Source: MFD02979-c5 sp963705385 (GTDB lineage Bacteria; Bacteroidota; Bacteroidia; Cytophagales; Amoebophilaceae). Taken from it: a DNA stretch of 64,000 nucleotides. Position 1 is the stretch's first letter; the number at the start of each line of letters is the position of its first letter. Location: contig OY970075.1 in assembly GCA_963705385.1 (NCBI GenBank), forward strand, positions 372,001-436,000. Direction: 5' to 3'. The translations under genes were made by a program, and so were the position numbers. Below are positions 52,109-61,724 of the stretch, piece after piece. A model generated the notes under the pieces. It saw only the letters and a program-made list of their open reading frames with translations. It did not search any database and was not told where the DNA came from.

Positions 52109-52891
52109 TTATTTTAGGAGCCCTTCAGCTGCTTCCCTTAGGGCTTTAATCTTGTTAATCTTATTGATTATTGCTACTCGATGGCTGAGCTTCTCAGTTT
52201 TATTTGCACTGATATCCATTCCTGTGGTTAGTGCTGTCTCGGCACCTTCTGTGAAGATCTTTAAATATTGCTTGCTTACTGCTCTATTTTTAAGCCTCTC
52301 TGTGAATTTTTCTAAAGACCCAAGGGTTTGTGATTTTGCTGTTTCTTTACGTACAGCTTCTATTTCCTCAGGTTTTAACTCCTCTATAATTGCAAGTAAA
52401 TCTAGCTGCAATTGACTAACCAGTTTCTTATCCTTCCTTCTTTGAGGGGAGATGGGAGATGGTGTTTCTGCTTGAGAACCACACGACGCGCCTTCATAGT
52501 CACACGGCGCATCTCTTCGGTAGTCGATTGTATAAGTTTTTTCTCCTACATCGCAAGCCTCTCCTTCTTTATCATATCCTTCATCATAAGTTTCTCTTTC
52601 TTCGTCGCTATTTGGCCTAGTACTACTATCTAAACTGTCAAAAAAGGGTATATAAGGACCCTTCTCCCCGGGTGGTGGTCCATTAAACGCTGTAGGGTAA
52701 AAGCTAGGTAGGTCTGTGTGTTTGCCTTCCTCTGGAGTTTCTGCCTGAGCTGGAGTGCGGCGTTGTCCTAAATTGCCCAAATAGCTATTATCGCTACATC
52801 CATTGAGTATAAGCATTAGGTTGATGAGCAGCAGTGTAAAAAAGACGTATTTTTTCACAGTTTTTGTTACTTGGATAAGTAGATGCAGCAC
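52109..52891 (-). CDS. Lipoprotein of unknown function
   Basis: 260 residues. Lipoprotein signal with membrane segment YVFFTLLLINLMLILNGC (lipobox LNGC, Cys near 32). Then a Pro/Glu/Asp/Tyr-rich acidic linker (about 40-145; DSSTRPNSDEERETYDEGYD) and a helical C-terminus (LVSQLQLDLLAIIEELKPEE, IEAVRKETAKSQTLGSLEKF). No homologous family is recognised. Codon use and frame look intact. The layout (lipid anchor, disordered linker, helical end) resembles other surface lipoproteins in this window, but no shared module is seen. Confidence 0.65.
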   Translation of the reverse strand: MLHLLIQVTKTVKKYVFFTLLLINLMLILNGCSDNSYLGNLGQRRTPAQAETPEEGKHTDLPSFYPTAFNGPPPGEKGPYIPFFDSLDSSTRPNSDEERETYDEGYDKEGEACDVGEKTYTIDYRRDAPCDYEGASCGSQAETPSPISPQRRKDKKLVSQLQLDLLAIIEELKPEEIEAVRKETAKSQTLGSLEKFTERLKNRAVSKQYLKIFTEGAETALTTGMDISANKTEKLSHRVAIINKINKIKALREAAEGLLK

Positions 52892-52938
52892 GTGATAGTT
52901 TATATAATTAGTATTCCGCTACAAGCAAGGCTTTTGGG

Positions 52939-53592
52939 CTATGCTACTAGCCTGCCATCTTGGATGAGGAGCTTCCGGTCTGCCATGTCGGCAAAGGCTT
53001 GGTGGTGAGTGGCTAATACAAAGGTTTTTCCCAGTTTTTCCCGCAGCTTAAAAAATAGGGCATGCAGTGCGGTGGCATTCTTAGAGTCTAAGCTGCCACT
53101 GGGTTCATCGGCGAAAATAATTTTAGGGTCGTTCATCAGTGCTCTGGAAATGGCTACCCTTTGTTGCTCTCCTCCAGAGAGTTCGCTCGGTTTGTGGTAT
53201 AGCCGGTCTGCTAGGTTGAGCATTACTAGCAGTTTTTGTGCCTGAGCCTCTACTTTTTTTCTAGGTAGGCCCCGGATGTATCCGGGCATGCCTACATTTT
53301 CTAGGGCTGTAAACTCGGGTAACAGGTTGTGAAACTGAAATACAAAACCGATATGCTGATTTCTAAAAGCAGACAGTTGGTTTCCCTGTAGTGCCACCAG
53401 ATCTGTATCACCTAGCTGTAAAGCGCCCTGGTCGGGCTTGTCTAGAGTAGCTAGCACATGGAGTAGGGTACTCTTGCCTGCTCCAGAAGCACCCATGATG
53501 GCCACTATCTCCCCTGCTGCCACGCTTAGGTCAATGCCTTTAAGTACCTGGAGCTTGTTGTAGCATTTAGTAATTCCCTGGGCTGTGAGCAT
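52939..53592 (-). CDS. lolD: LolD-like ABC transporter ATP-binding protein
   Basis: 217 residues from the ATG at 53592 (MLTAQGITKCYNKLQVLKGI). In-frame ATGs at 53601 and 53634 add up to 14 residues not found in the family. Walker A IMGASGAGKSTLLHVLATLD, Q-loop IGFVFQFHNLLPEFTALENV, signature PSELSGGEQQRVAISRALMN, Walker B KIIFADEPSGSLDSKNATAL, H-loop FVLATHHQAFADMADRKLLI. The FQFHxLLPEFTALENV wording is typical of LolD, which powers release of lipoproteins to the outer membrane. That fits the several lipoproteins encoded here. LolC/E are not adjacent. Confidence 0.85.
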   Translation of the reverse strand: MLTAQGITKCYNKLQVLKGIDLSVAAGEIVAIMGASGAGKSTLLHVLATLDKPDQGALQLGDTDLVALQGNQLSAFRNQHIGFVFQFHNLLPEFTALENVGMPGYIRGLPRKKVEAQAQKLLVMLNLADRLYHKPSELSGGEQQRVAISRALMNDPKIIFADEPSGSLDSKNATALHALFFKLREKLGKTFVLATHHQAFADMADRKLLIQDGRLVA

Positions 53593-53639
53593 TGCTAGCA
53601 TTAAAGGCCTTGATCCATACCGCAAAAGTACCAAAAATA

Positions 53640-53670
53640 TTGGCCAAGAAACAAGAAAGTTGTAGCTTTA
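53640..53670 (+). promoter_or_regulatory. Promoter for tRNA-Arg
   Basis: TTGG at 53640-53643, 19 bp, TAGCTTTA at 53663-53670 (one mismatch from TAnnTTTG), 26 bp before the tRNA. It overlaps the 5' flank of the divergent lolD gene. Confidence 0.45.
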
Positions 53671-53696
53671 CTTTTCCCCACCCAGATCAATAACCT

Positions 53697-53770
53697 GCGC
53701 TCGTAGTTCAACTGGATAGAACGTCGGATTTCGGCTCCGAAGGTTGAGGGTTCAAGTCCTTCCGAGCGCG
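53697..53770 (+). tRNA. tRNA-Arg (anticodon TCG)
   Basis: 74-nt cloverleaf: acceptor GCGCTCG / CGAGCGC, D arm TAGTTCAACTGGATAGAA, anticodon stem TCGGA/TCCGA around TTTCGGC giving TCG, T arm GAGGGTTCAAGTCCTTC, discriminator G. CCA is not encoded. Confidence 0.93.
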
Positions 53771-53811
53771 CAGTACTATATCAACTTTTTACATCAAGAC
53801 AGCTGATTAAC

Positions 53812-55296
53812 ATGCCTTCTAGAGGTCGACGCGCTATTGTGATAGGAGCAGGATATGCAGGGCTTGCTGCTGCTGCTTGCCTGGCTCAAGCAGGCTTTGA
53901 GGTGACCATACTAGAGAAAAATAGCCAGGCTGGCGGCAGAGCGCGTATGTTTGAAGCACAGGGCTTTCGTTTTGATATGGGACCGAGTTGGTACTGGATG
54001 CCTGATGTACTAGCATCTTTTTTCAACAAGTTTGGTAAGTCCACAGCTGACTATTATGCCCTTAAGCAGCTAGATCCGTCGTACGCTGTGTTTTTTAGCC
54101 CAGACCAGGTAGCATACCTACCAGCACAGCCCGAAGCGCGCATGCAGCTGTTTGAGACCTATGAAAAAGGTAGTGGTGCCCGATTACAACGATTTTTAGA
54201 GGAAGCAGCATACAAATACCAGGTAGGTATGCAAGAACTCGTTTACAAGCCAGGGCAGTCTTTGCTGGAGCTGGCTGACCTTAGAATCCTGAAAGGGCTC
54301 TTCCGGCTTCACCTTTTTCAATCTTTTCATCGCTATATTAGAAAGTACTTTAAACAGGAACAACTACTACAGCTGCTAGAATTTCCAGTACTCTTTTTAG
54401 GGGCTACTTCCCAAAAAACGCCTGCACTGTACAGCCTAATGAACTATGCAGACATTGTCCTGGGTACGTGGTATCCTATGGGAGGGATGCACGAGCCTGT
54501 CAAGGCCATGGTCGAGCTCAATGTGTCGCTAGGGACTAAGCTTGTTCTTAATGCTGAGGTTCATGAATTGACGATAGAAGGTAGACGTGTGCAGCAGGTG
54601 AAGACAGCCCGCCAGACTTTTGATGCAGATGTAGTGGTTGCCAATGGTGATTATCACTACGTAGAGCAACACTTGTTGCCCCCTACTTATAGGACTTATA
54701 GTGAAGCTTATTGGGAAAAACGCGTATTAGCTCCTTCGTGCCTACTCTATTACCTAGGGGTGAATAAGCGATTGCGACGTTTGCTGCACCACAACCTTTT
54801 TTTTCACACCTCACTACAGCAGCATGCTCATGAAATCTATGAGACACCCCAGTGGCCTTCTAACCCTTTGTTTTATGTTTCCTGCACTTCCCAGACTGAT
54901 GCTACTGTAGCTCCAGCAGGTTGTGAAAACGTATTTATCCTTGTGCCAGTAGCCCCAGGCCTTCAAGACACTCCTGTAATCCGTACCAAGTACTTACAGC
55001 TGGCTTTGCAAACCATAGAAAAATTTACTGGACAATCCATCAGCAACCACATCGTTTATCAGCAGAGCTATGCTCACCAAGATTTTGTGCAAGACTACCA
55101 TGCCTTTAAAGGAAATGCGTATGGTTTAGCGAGCACTTTGTGGCAGACGTCAATTTTTAGGCCTTCGCTACGCAGTAAAAAAGTGCATAACCTGTACTAT
55201 ACAGGACAGCTGACAGTGCCTGGGCCAGGGGTGCCTCCAGCGATTATCTCAGGGCAGGTAGTAGCCAAAGAAGTAATTAGAGATTATGCGCTATGA
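53812..55296 (+). CDS. CrtI-type phytoene desaturase-like FAD oxidoreductase
   Basis: 494 residues, normal for CrtI. N-terminal FAD fold AIVIGAGYAGLAAAACLAQA with GRARMFEAQGFRFDMGPSWY, middle region with LPPTYRTYSEAYWEKRVLAP and the membrane-associated CrtI segment, and C-terminal FAD motif NLYYTGQLTVPGPGVPPAII. CrtI enzymes desaturate phytoene to lycopene or act on related diapo-carotenoids. No phytoene synthase or other carotenoid gene is in the window, so the pathway and real substrate are open. It lies right after tRNA-Arg on the same strand, with an intact frame. Confidence 0.85.
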   Translation: MPSRGRRAIVIGAGYAGLAAAACLAQAGFEVTILEKNSQAGGRARMFEAQGFRFDMGPSWYWMPDVLASFFNKFGKSTADYYALKQLDPSYAVFFSPDQVAYLPAQPEARMQLFETYEKGSGARLQRFLEEAAYKYQVGMQELVYKPGQSLLELADLRILKGLFRLHLFQSFHRYIRKYFKQEQLLQLLEFPVLFLGATSQKTPALYSLMNYADIVLGTWYPMGGMHEPVKAMVELNVSLGTKLVLNAEVHELTIEGRRVQQVKTARQTFDADVVVANGDYHYVEQHLLPPTYRTYSEAYWEKRVLAPSCLLYYLGVNKRLRRLLHHNLFFHTSLQQHAHEIYETPQWPSNPLFYVSCTSQTDATVAPAGCENVFILVPVAPGLQDTPVIRTKYLQLALQTIEKFTGQSISNHIVYQQSYAHQDFVQDYHAFKGNAYGLASTLWQTSIFRPSLRSKKVHNLYYTGQLTVPGPGVPPAIISGQVVAKEVIRDYAL

Positions 55297-55427
55297 ATCA
55301 GGTATGCTACTGGGATGCTGAAGTATGATGCTCGAAATAACAGCTTATTAGCCGCTTTTAGCAGGACTGAACTAAAAAGTAAAGGTTGTATAACATGGGC
55401 CCTGATTCAATTAATAACTCACTATCA

Positions 55428-56453
55428 TTAAGAGGCTATATTATTACCAATAGCTTTTTGTCCATGCAATAGGCGCCAAATTTTGTCTTTGAGTAAGCTA
55501 ATACCCTGGCCAGTGATAGCAGAAATAAAAGTGTGTTCAATACCCTGAGGCAACGCAGTGTCTATTTCTTTTTTAATTTCTTCGTCTATTAAATCCGTCT
55601 TTGAGATAACCAGCAGCCTAGGTTTGTCTAACAGCTCAGGGTTATACTCCCGTAGTTCCTTGGTTAGGGTAGCGTAGGTCAGCTGGATATCAGGCGTGTC
55701 TGCAGCGATAATAAATAATAGTACTGCGTTGCGTTCAATGTGTCTCAAGAAACGCGTTCCTAAGCCTTTTCCTGCTGCAGCCCCTTCAACAATGCCAGGA
55801 ATATCAGCCATGACAAAGGATTGGGTAGCTCTGTAGGCCACGATGCCCAGCTGGGGAACTAGGGTGGTAAAAGGATAAGCAGCTATTTGAGGCTTGGCTG
55901 CAGACACAGCTGATAGCAGGGTAGACTTGCCTGCGTTGGGCAGGCCAACCAGGCCCACATCTGCAAGCAATTTTAATTCTAGAATTATCCAATCTTCACC
56001 ACCTTGCTGGCCAGGTTGTGCAAAGCGAGGAGTTTGTTGGGTAGCTGACTTAAAGTTGGAATTGCCTAGACCCCCTTTTCCACCTTCCATCAATACCTGA
56101 GGTACACCTTCCTGCGTGATTTCTAGTACCACTTGGCCTGTTGCTGCATGTTTGGCCACCGTACCTAAAGGAACCTCTAGGACCACATCAGCACCAGTGA
56201 CTCCAGACCGACAGCCTCCTTCGCCAGGCTTGCCGTTTTCCCCAGATACGTGTTTTCTATACCTAAGATGCAATAAGGTGGATAGTTGTGCATTGCCTTG
56301 CAAAATAACGTGTCCTCCTCTACCGCCATCGCCCCCATCAGGACCTCCTTTAGGTACAAATTTTTCTCTTCTGAAGTGTACAGCACCTGTCCCTCCTTTG
56401 CCAGCCCGGACATACAGTTTTACATAATCAATAAAGTTTGGAGTAGCCACCAA
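55428..56453 (-). CDS. obgE: GTPase ObgE/CgtA
   Basis: 341 residues. Glycine-rich Obg fold at the N-terminus (VRAGKGGTGAVHFRREKFVP, GGPDGGDGGRGGHVILQGNA) and the G domain with VGLVGLPNAGKSTLLSAVSA (G1), FVMADIPGIVEGAAAGKGLG (G3) and LLVISKTDLIDEEIKKEI (G4). It supports 50S ribosome assembly and the stringent response. adk lies 17 bp upstream on the same strand, the usual Bacteroidota pairing. Confidence 0.95.
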   Translation of the reverse strand: MVATPNFIDYVKLYVRAGKGGTGAVHFRREKFVPKGGPDGGDGGRGGHVILQGNAQLSTLLHLRYRKHVSGENGKPGEGGCRSGVTGADVVLEVPLGTVAKHAATGQVVLEITQEGVPQVLMEGGKGGLGNSNFKSATQQTPRFAQPGQQGGEDWIILELKLLADVGLVGLPNAGKSTLLSAVSAAKPQIAAYPFTTLVPQLGIVAYRATQSFVMADIPGIVEGAAAGKGLGTRFLRHIERNAVLLFIIAADTPDIQLTYATLTKELREYNPELLDKPRLLVISKTDLIDEEIKKEIDTALPQGIEHTFISAITGQGISLLKDKIWRLLHGQKAIGNNIAS

Positions 56454-56470
56454 TGGGTTGTTTTATATAG

Positions 56471-57085
56471 TCAAACTAACTGTAGCTTAGCCATCGCTGC
56501 TAGGATGTGCTCAAAAATTGTGTCAATGTCTCCTACTCCATTGACCTTGAAGAGTTTGTTTTGCTGGGCATAGTATTGGGCCACTGGCAAAGTCTCTTCA
56601 GAATATATACGCATCCTTGTAGCAATCTTTGATTCATCCTGGTCATCGACCCGCCCTGCTAGCTTAGCCCTTAATTTGAGCCTTGAGCCTAGTTCTACTT
56701 CTGGTACTTCTAGCAAAATAGCGCCGTCAATCTGCATTTGATAAGAGTAAAGCTTCTCCTCAAGAAGCTTAGCCTGGTCAATGCTTCGTGGGAAACCATC
56801 GAATAGAAATCCATGGCCGTCCTTTTTCGTTTTGAGCTGTTCTTCTATAACAGCAAATACTAATGCATTCGGTGCTAGTTTACCTTCGTTGATATAGTGC
56901 GCTACTTGCTGCGCCAAGGCTGTTCCTTGGCTTATTTGGGTGCGTAGCAATTCGCCAGGTGAAATGTGGGTGAGCTGATATTTTTGGACTAGCTTTTTGC
57001 TTTGCGTTCCCTTACCAGCTCCTGGCGGCCCGAAAAATACCAAATTAACCACATTTTTTTTGGGCGATTTAGTGATTGTATCCAT
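56471..57085 (-). CDS. adk: Adenylate kinase
   Basis: 204 residues, short-lid type. NLVFFGPPGAGKGTQSKKLV (P-loop), HISPGELLRTQISQGTALAQ, GFLFDGFPRSIDQAKLLEEK and RVDDQDESKIATRMRIYSEE. It interconverts ATP, ADP and AMP. It is transcribed with obgE. Confidence 0.94.
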   Translation of the reverse strand: MDTITKSPKKNVVNLVFFGPPGAGKGTQSKKLVQKYQLTHISPGELLRTQISQGTALAQQVAHYINEGKLAPNALVFAVIEEQLKTKKDGHGFLFDGFPRSIDQAKLLEEKLYSYQMQIDGAILLEVPEVELGSRLKLRAKLAGRVDDQDESKIATRMRIYSEETLPVAQYYAQQNKLFKVNGVGDIDTIFEHILAAMAKLQLV

Positions 57086-57177
57086 TTGTTAGTTGATTCT
57101 AATTTACTAGCTTAATGATCGCACATACACTTTAGTAGCGCTGCTCAATAAAATCACTGACCAGCTTGATTGACAAA

Positions 57178-58452
57178 TTACGCAACCTTACTAAATCCTG
57201 TATAAGCCTGCAAAGCAGCTGGAATACTAATGCCAGTCGGTGTTTGATTGTTTTCTAGCAACGCAGCCACAATCCTAGGAAGGGCAAGAGCGCTCCCATT
57301 CAGGGTATGGAGCAATCGTATTTCATTATATGCGTCTCTGTAGCGGAGTTGCATGCGACGCGCCTGATAGGTCTCAAAATTACTGATAGAACTCACTTCA
57401 AGCCAACGTTGCTGTCCAGCAGCCCACACTTCTAGATCATATGTAAATGCAGCAGCAAAGCCTAGATCACCACCACAAAGCTTAACCACTCTGTAGGGCA
57501 ACGCCAATTTTTCGAGCAGCTGCTGTACATAAGCACACATGACTTCAAGCGCTTCATAAGAACTCTCCGGAAGGCTGACCTGTACGAGTTCGACCTTGTC
57601 AAATTGATGTAGCCGATTGAGACCGCGCACATGGCTGCCCCAAGAACCAGCCTCTCGCCTAAAGCAAGGCGTGTAAGCTACATGCTTGATGGGTAAAACG
57701 GCTTTAGACAATAGCTCACCTCGGTATAGATTGGTAAGGGGTATTTCAGCAGTTGGAATCAAATAAAACGGCGCATCCTTGAGTTGATACATTTGGCCTT
57801 CTTTGTCAGGTAACTGCCCTGTACCATAGGCTGATGCTTCGTTGACCACAATAGGGGGTTGGATTTCTTCATAGCCTTTTTGAAGGGCTTCATCCAGAAA
57901 AAAGTTAATAAGCGCTCTTTGAAGCTTGGCGCCTTTGCCCTTGTATACCGGGAATCCTGCACCTGTAATTTTGTTTCCTAATTCAAAATCAAGGAGGTTA
58001 TACCTTTTGACTAGCTCCCAGTGGGGTAACCACCCTTCATCCTTGGCAGGGATTTCTCTGCTCTGGTAGACGATCTCGTTGTTTTGTGCATTACTCCCTT
58101 CAGGGACTTGAGGGTGTGGCAGGTTCGGCAATTCATACAAAGCGGCTTTTAATGCCTCTTCAAAGACTTGTAGCTGTTGCGACAAGGCCTTGATAGTTGC
58201 TTTTAGCGCTGTAGTTTGTGCCTTTACAGCTGCTACTTCATCTTTTTTGTCCTCCTTCATCAGCTGCCCTATATGCTTGGTAAGCTGGTTAAGGTGAGCA
58301 GAAGTACTGTCTAAGGACAATTGGGTACTTCTTCGTTGTTGGTCAATGGCCAGCAGCCTCTCTACCCCTTCAACTGCATTTTTGAAGTTCTTTTTTTGCA
58401 GTCCCTGGATAACAAGCGCCTTGTTTTCTTGTATGTAGTGGATCTCAAGCAT
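57178..58452 (-). CDS. serS: Seryl-tRNA synthetase
   Basis: 424-residue class II synthetase. N-terminal coiled coil for the tRNA-Ser long arm (LSLDSTSAHLNQLTKHIGQL, LKATIKALSQQLQVFEEALK), motif 1 near PIVVNEASAYGTGQLPDKEG, motif 2 TPCFRREAGSWGSHVRGLNR then LHQFDKVELVQV, and motif 3 NGSALALPRIVAALLENNQT. The length is normal and the frame intact. It lies about 90 bp upstream of adk on the same strand. Confidence 0.96.
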   Translation of the reverse strand: MLEIHYIQENKALVIQGLQKKNFKNAVEGVERLLAIDQQRRSTQLSLDSTSAHLNQLTKHIGQLMKEDKKDEVAAVKAQTTALKATIKALSQQLQVFEEALKAALYELPNLPHPQVPEGSNAQNNEIVYQSREIPAKDEGWLPHWELVKRYNLLDFELGNKITGAGFPVYKGKGAKLQRALINFFLDEALQKGYEEIQPPIVVNEASAYGTGQLPDKEGQMYQLKDAPFYLIPTAEIPLTNLYRGELLSKAVLPIKHVAYTPCFRREAGSWGSHVRGLNRLHQFDKVELVQVSLPESSYEALEVMCAYVQQLLEKLALPYRVVKLCGGDLGFAAAFTYDLEVWAAGQQRWLEVSSISNFETYQARRMQLRYRDAYNEIRLLHTLNGSALALPRIVAALLENNQTPTGISIPAALQAYTGFSKVA

Positions 58453-58993
58453 TAAATTTAAGTACCGATAAACCTAATTTATGTGCTACAGAAAATAATG
58501 TGTTCTGTTCTGTAACTTCCGCAAAGTAAGCTATTTTTATGCAAGTGAATTAAGGAACATAGCAATACAAATGCGTTTCAAGTAAAAAAATTTTGTATAA
58601 ACCTTGACAATCAGGCACCATTGCTCTATCTAGCAAAAAGGTAATGTTTTTACCCTTCTCCACGCGGCGAGACTACTTGATGAGGTCGCAGGTTTCTCTC
58701 TAAAAAGAGAGGAACTTACAAGCAGGGATCTTGGTCAGCAATTTAGGTTGGCGTCACAGTCTAATAAGCTGCTTTCGAAGCAATCCCTAAGTGTGCTATA
58801 AGACCTAATTTTACAGCTTGTTCACTAAAAAATAACTCGTAACCGATAACTCATAATTTTTTGCGAATTCGGACACAAAATCCGAAAGAGACCCATGCTG
58901 ATAGCGACTCTTCAACCGTTATCTTTGCATGCCTATCTAACCCTTTGGACCACTCATTTTACTATTCCCTTTATTTAATCACATAAAAAACTT
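58453..58993. other. Intergenic stretch upstream of rho
   Basis: 540 bp between divergent serS and rho. It contains a short hairpin CTCTCTAAAAAGAGAG near 58696 and a palindrome TTCGGA-CACAAAA-TCCGAA at 58868-58886 that shares its core with the hairpins near 29.1 kb. TATCTTTG at 58920-58927 is a fair -7 box about 65 bp before the rho start. No gene is seen. Confidence 0.4.
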
Positions 58994-60523
58994 ATGCATA
59001 ACATTGAAGAACTTAACATGCGGCTTCTTTCTGAATTGAGAGAAATTGCAGAAACCTTAAAAGTAAAAAATAGCAGTAAGCTCACTAAGCAGGAGCTGAT
59101 CTACAAAATACTTGACCAACAAGCCGTCACACCCACGCAAGCTGTTACACCTACAAAAGCGGTTACCTCTGCAACAGAGGTGACTCCCCCCAAAGCAATG
59201 CCCTTTAAAGAGGTTGTGCAAAACAACACGACAGTAACTACTGCCTCAACGCCAAGGATAAAAAGAGAGTACACGGCTAAAACCAATGGCTCTAATTCAT
59301 ACCCTACAACAGGTAAGCCTGAAGCAACCAGCAACGGAGGCCAAAAGGAGCAGCGGCCAGAGAATAATAAGGCTAGGAAGAGTACTGAGCACGACGCAGG
59401 TCTGGAAATTATTATCGACAGTGAAGGGGTGCTAGAAACCATGCAGGAGGGTTACGGGTTCTTGCGGTCTGCTGATTATAACTATCTAGTCAGCCCTGAC
59501 GACATTTATGTCTCTCCCTCACAGATCAAGTTATTTGGGCTCAAGAGAGGCGACACGGTGAAGGGGCAGGTCAGGCCGCCCAAAGAAGGGGAAAAATATT
59601 TTGCCCTGCTTAAGATAGACTCAGTAAATGGAAGAACTACAGAAGAGATCAGAGATAGAATTTCCTTTGAACATTTGACTCCCATCTTTCCTCAAGAGCG
59701 ACTCAACCTAGAACTTGCTAATAACCCTATCCAGTATTCCACAAGAATTTTAAATCTTTTTGCACCAATTGGTAAAGGCCAGAGAGGTATGATTGTAGCC
59801 CCCCCCAAGACAGGTAAAACAGTGCTACTGAAAGAAATTGCTAATGCTGTTGCCCAAAACCATCCAGAAGTATACATGATTGTTCTGCTCATCGACGAAC
59901 GCCCTGAGGAGGTAACAGACATGGTGCGCAGTGTAAAAGCTGAAGTGGTAGCTTCTACCTTTGATGAACAACCAGAACGCCACATCAAGGTGGCGAGCAT
60001 GGTCCTAGAAAAGGCCAAGCGCATGGTTGAATGTGGCCACGATGTAATGATTTTTTTGGACTCTTTTACCCGTTTAGCCCGGGCTTACAACATGGTTATC
60101 CCCCATTCAGGAAAAATTTTATCAGGGGGTCTAGATGCCAATGCCCTACATGAGCCCAAAAGGTTCTTTGGGGCAGCTCGTAAGGTAGAACATGGCGGCT
60201 CTTTGACTATCCTGGCTACTGCCCTTATTGAGACAGGATCCAAAATGGACACAGTGATCTTCGAGGAGTCCAAAGGCACAACCAATTCAGAGGCAGAACT
60301 GAAAAGAGCACTGGCTAATAGGCGTATATATCCTGCTCTTGATATCCCTGCTTCTGGGACACGCCGTGAAGACCTACTACTTACCAAAGAAGAATTGTCA
60401 CGTGTATGGATTCTGCGCAAGTTCATGGCAGACATGACTGCACATGAGGCTATGGAATTTATATTATCTAAAATGAAAGGTACAAGGAACAATGAAGAGT
60501 TCTTGGTTTCTATGAGTGACTAG
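58994..60523 (+). CDS. rho: Transcription termination factor Rho
   Basis: 509 residues. Rho_N domain at the start (NMRLLSELREIAETLKVKNS), then a Thr/Pro/Ala-rich insertion of about 80-90 residues with VTPTQAVTPTKAVTSATEVT repeats, the RNA-binding cold-shock-like domain (GVLETMQEGYGFLRSADYNY, LVSPDDIYVSPSQIKLFGLK), and the ATPase ring with APPKTGKTVLLKEIANAVAQ (Walker A), VIFEESKGTTNSEAELKRAL and MIFLDSFTRLARAYNMVIP (Walker B). Bacteroidota Rho proteins often have such inserts. The ATG at 58994 is the first in frame. Confidence 0.96.
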   Translation: MHNIEELNMRLLSELREIAETLKVKNSSKLTKQELIYKILDQQAVTPTQAVTPTKAVTSATEVTPPKAMPFKEVVQNNTTVTTASTPRIKREYTAKTNGSNSYPTTGKPEATSNGGQKEQRPENNKARKSTEHDAGLEIIIDSEGVLETMQEGYGFLRSADYNYLVSPDDIYVSPSQIKLFGLKRGDTVKGQVRPPKEGEKYFALLKIDSVNGRTTEEIRDRISFEHLTPIFPQERLNLELANNPIQYSTRILNLFAPIGKGQRGMIVAPPKTGKTVLLKEIANAVAQNHPEVYMIVLLIDERPEEVTDMVRSVKAEVVASTFDEQPERHIKVASMVLEKAKRMVECGHDVMIFLDSFTRLARAYNMVIPHSGKILSGGLDANALHEPKRFFGAARKVEHGGSLTILATALIETGSKMDTVIFEESKGTTNSEAELKRALANRRIYPALDIPASGTRREDLLLTKEELSRVWILRKFMADMTAHEAMEFILSKMKGTRNNEEFLVSMSD

Positions 60524-60643
60524 GTAACCCTAGCCATAGCATACAAATATTGATAACCTACTTAGCACAAGCGCCTTTTTTCAACGCTATGTGCTTGTAA
60601 AAAAAGAGATCTTGATCATTCTACTAAGCTTTAGAAGCTCCCG

Positions 60644-61378
60644 TTATTTAAGGATAATACTCAACGAGCGTCCTGCTGGATGATCAGAAAGAAATTTTTG
60701 AATACCTTGGTACATACCTTCATGGATAGCAGCAATAAGCGCTTTTTTTGTAAAACCAGTTCCAGTGCTGGTAAATATGGCTGTAGAAATAGGTGGCAAA
60801 ACAATACGTTTCATCCCATCTCCGTGGGCCTTAGACAGCATGTTGTAATATAAACCTGACACTTTACCCTACGCATCTGTAAGAGAGGTGGTTGTGCTTT
60901 TCCTAGGGCCTACTGTATGATAAATTTTACTCAAGCCAACATTGATATAGCATAGCCACCTACTGCCGTAAGGGAAGTAACCCCCACTACCATCAGGCAA
61001 GGCCATGTTTTCCAGGCTGTTTGTGTTTCTTTTATGCTCACATAATCCTTCAATGCCCTATTGAGGCCGCTACCCCCAAAACTTACGGTTTCATTATTTG
61101 CTTTAACAACCACATTTTTGTCACCTATAAGCCCAAGCTTATTGAACCATGAATCGTCTGTTGTAACCTGTACTGCTGCTGTTGAAATTGTACCTGATGC
61201 AGGAGTTCTGCCAAGCCCGTCGTGCCATTTTTACATGAGATTTTGACCCCAGGGATATCTACTGTGTCGGGGGCACCTGCTGTACTGGAGGTTTCTTCCC
61301 TGAAGTAGGGTTCCGTTGACCACACGAAAAAATTACTGTTATTATTACTAGACAAGATAGCAGCCGTGTATAGGTCAT
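60644..61378 (-). pseudogene. Macro-domain lipoprotein pseudogene
   Basis: From an ATG at 61378 one frame gives a lipoprotein signal: MTYTRLLSCLVIITVIFSCG. It stops at TAG 39 codons later, and the sequence continues in other frames: DTVDIPGVKISCKNG, DDSWFNKLGLIGDKN, VVVKANNETVSFGGSGLNRA (the ADP-ribose loop), GGYAISMLA-stop, KFIIHTVGPRKSTTTSL and GLYYNMLSKAHGDGMKRIVL with PPISTAIFTSTG to the end. This follows the macro-domain fold order (N-rich loop, IHTVGP, YYN.L..A...G...I..P.I). Macro domains bind or remove ADP-ribose. Two stops and at least two shifts inactivate it. Confidence 0.6.
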
Positions 61379-61724
61379 TTTTGAGAATACTGATCTTTTG
61401 CTGATAATCTAAAAAATAGCCTGTAAGGAGCTAAAAGAGAACTATCTCACTTCGCTACAGCCTTATCCCTTATCGCGCACAAGTGTTTTTCGCTTGTACG
61501 GCACCAGAATAAGGAATTAAGTAAGCCTGCCAAGAGTCCCATAAAAGAGATATCAATTGATCGTACCGTTCCTATTTGAGTCCGGCGGCACAAGTGTTTT
61601 ACACTTGCGCCATCATAGGGAGCGAACATTTTTTATGAAAACGCTTGCGTAACATGAGTAATGAATATAGGTAGTGTTCTTTCTTTGCATTTAAATCCAC
61701 TCAGCAGAAGCTTTCTAACATTAT
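61379..61724. other. Intergenic stretch with two similar short hairpins
   Basis: No gene is convincing. Two related units, CGCACAAGTGTTTTTCGCTT at 61476 and CGGCACAAGTGTTTTACACT at 61585, can each form a small stem (CAAGTGT/ACACTTG in the second). They may be the ends of a short non-coding element of about 135 bp. Confidence 0.35.
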
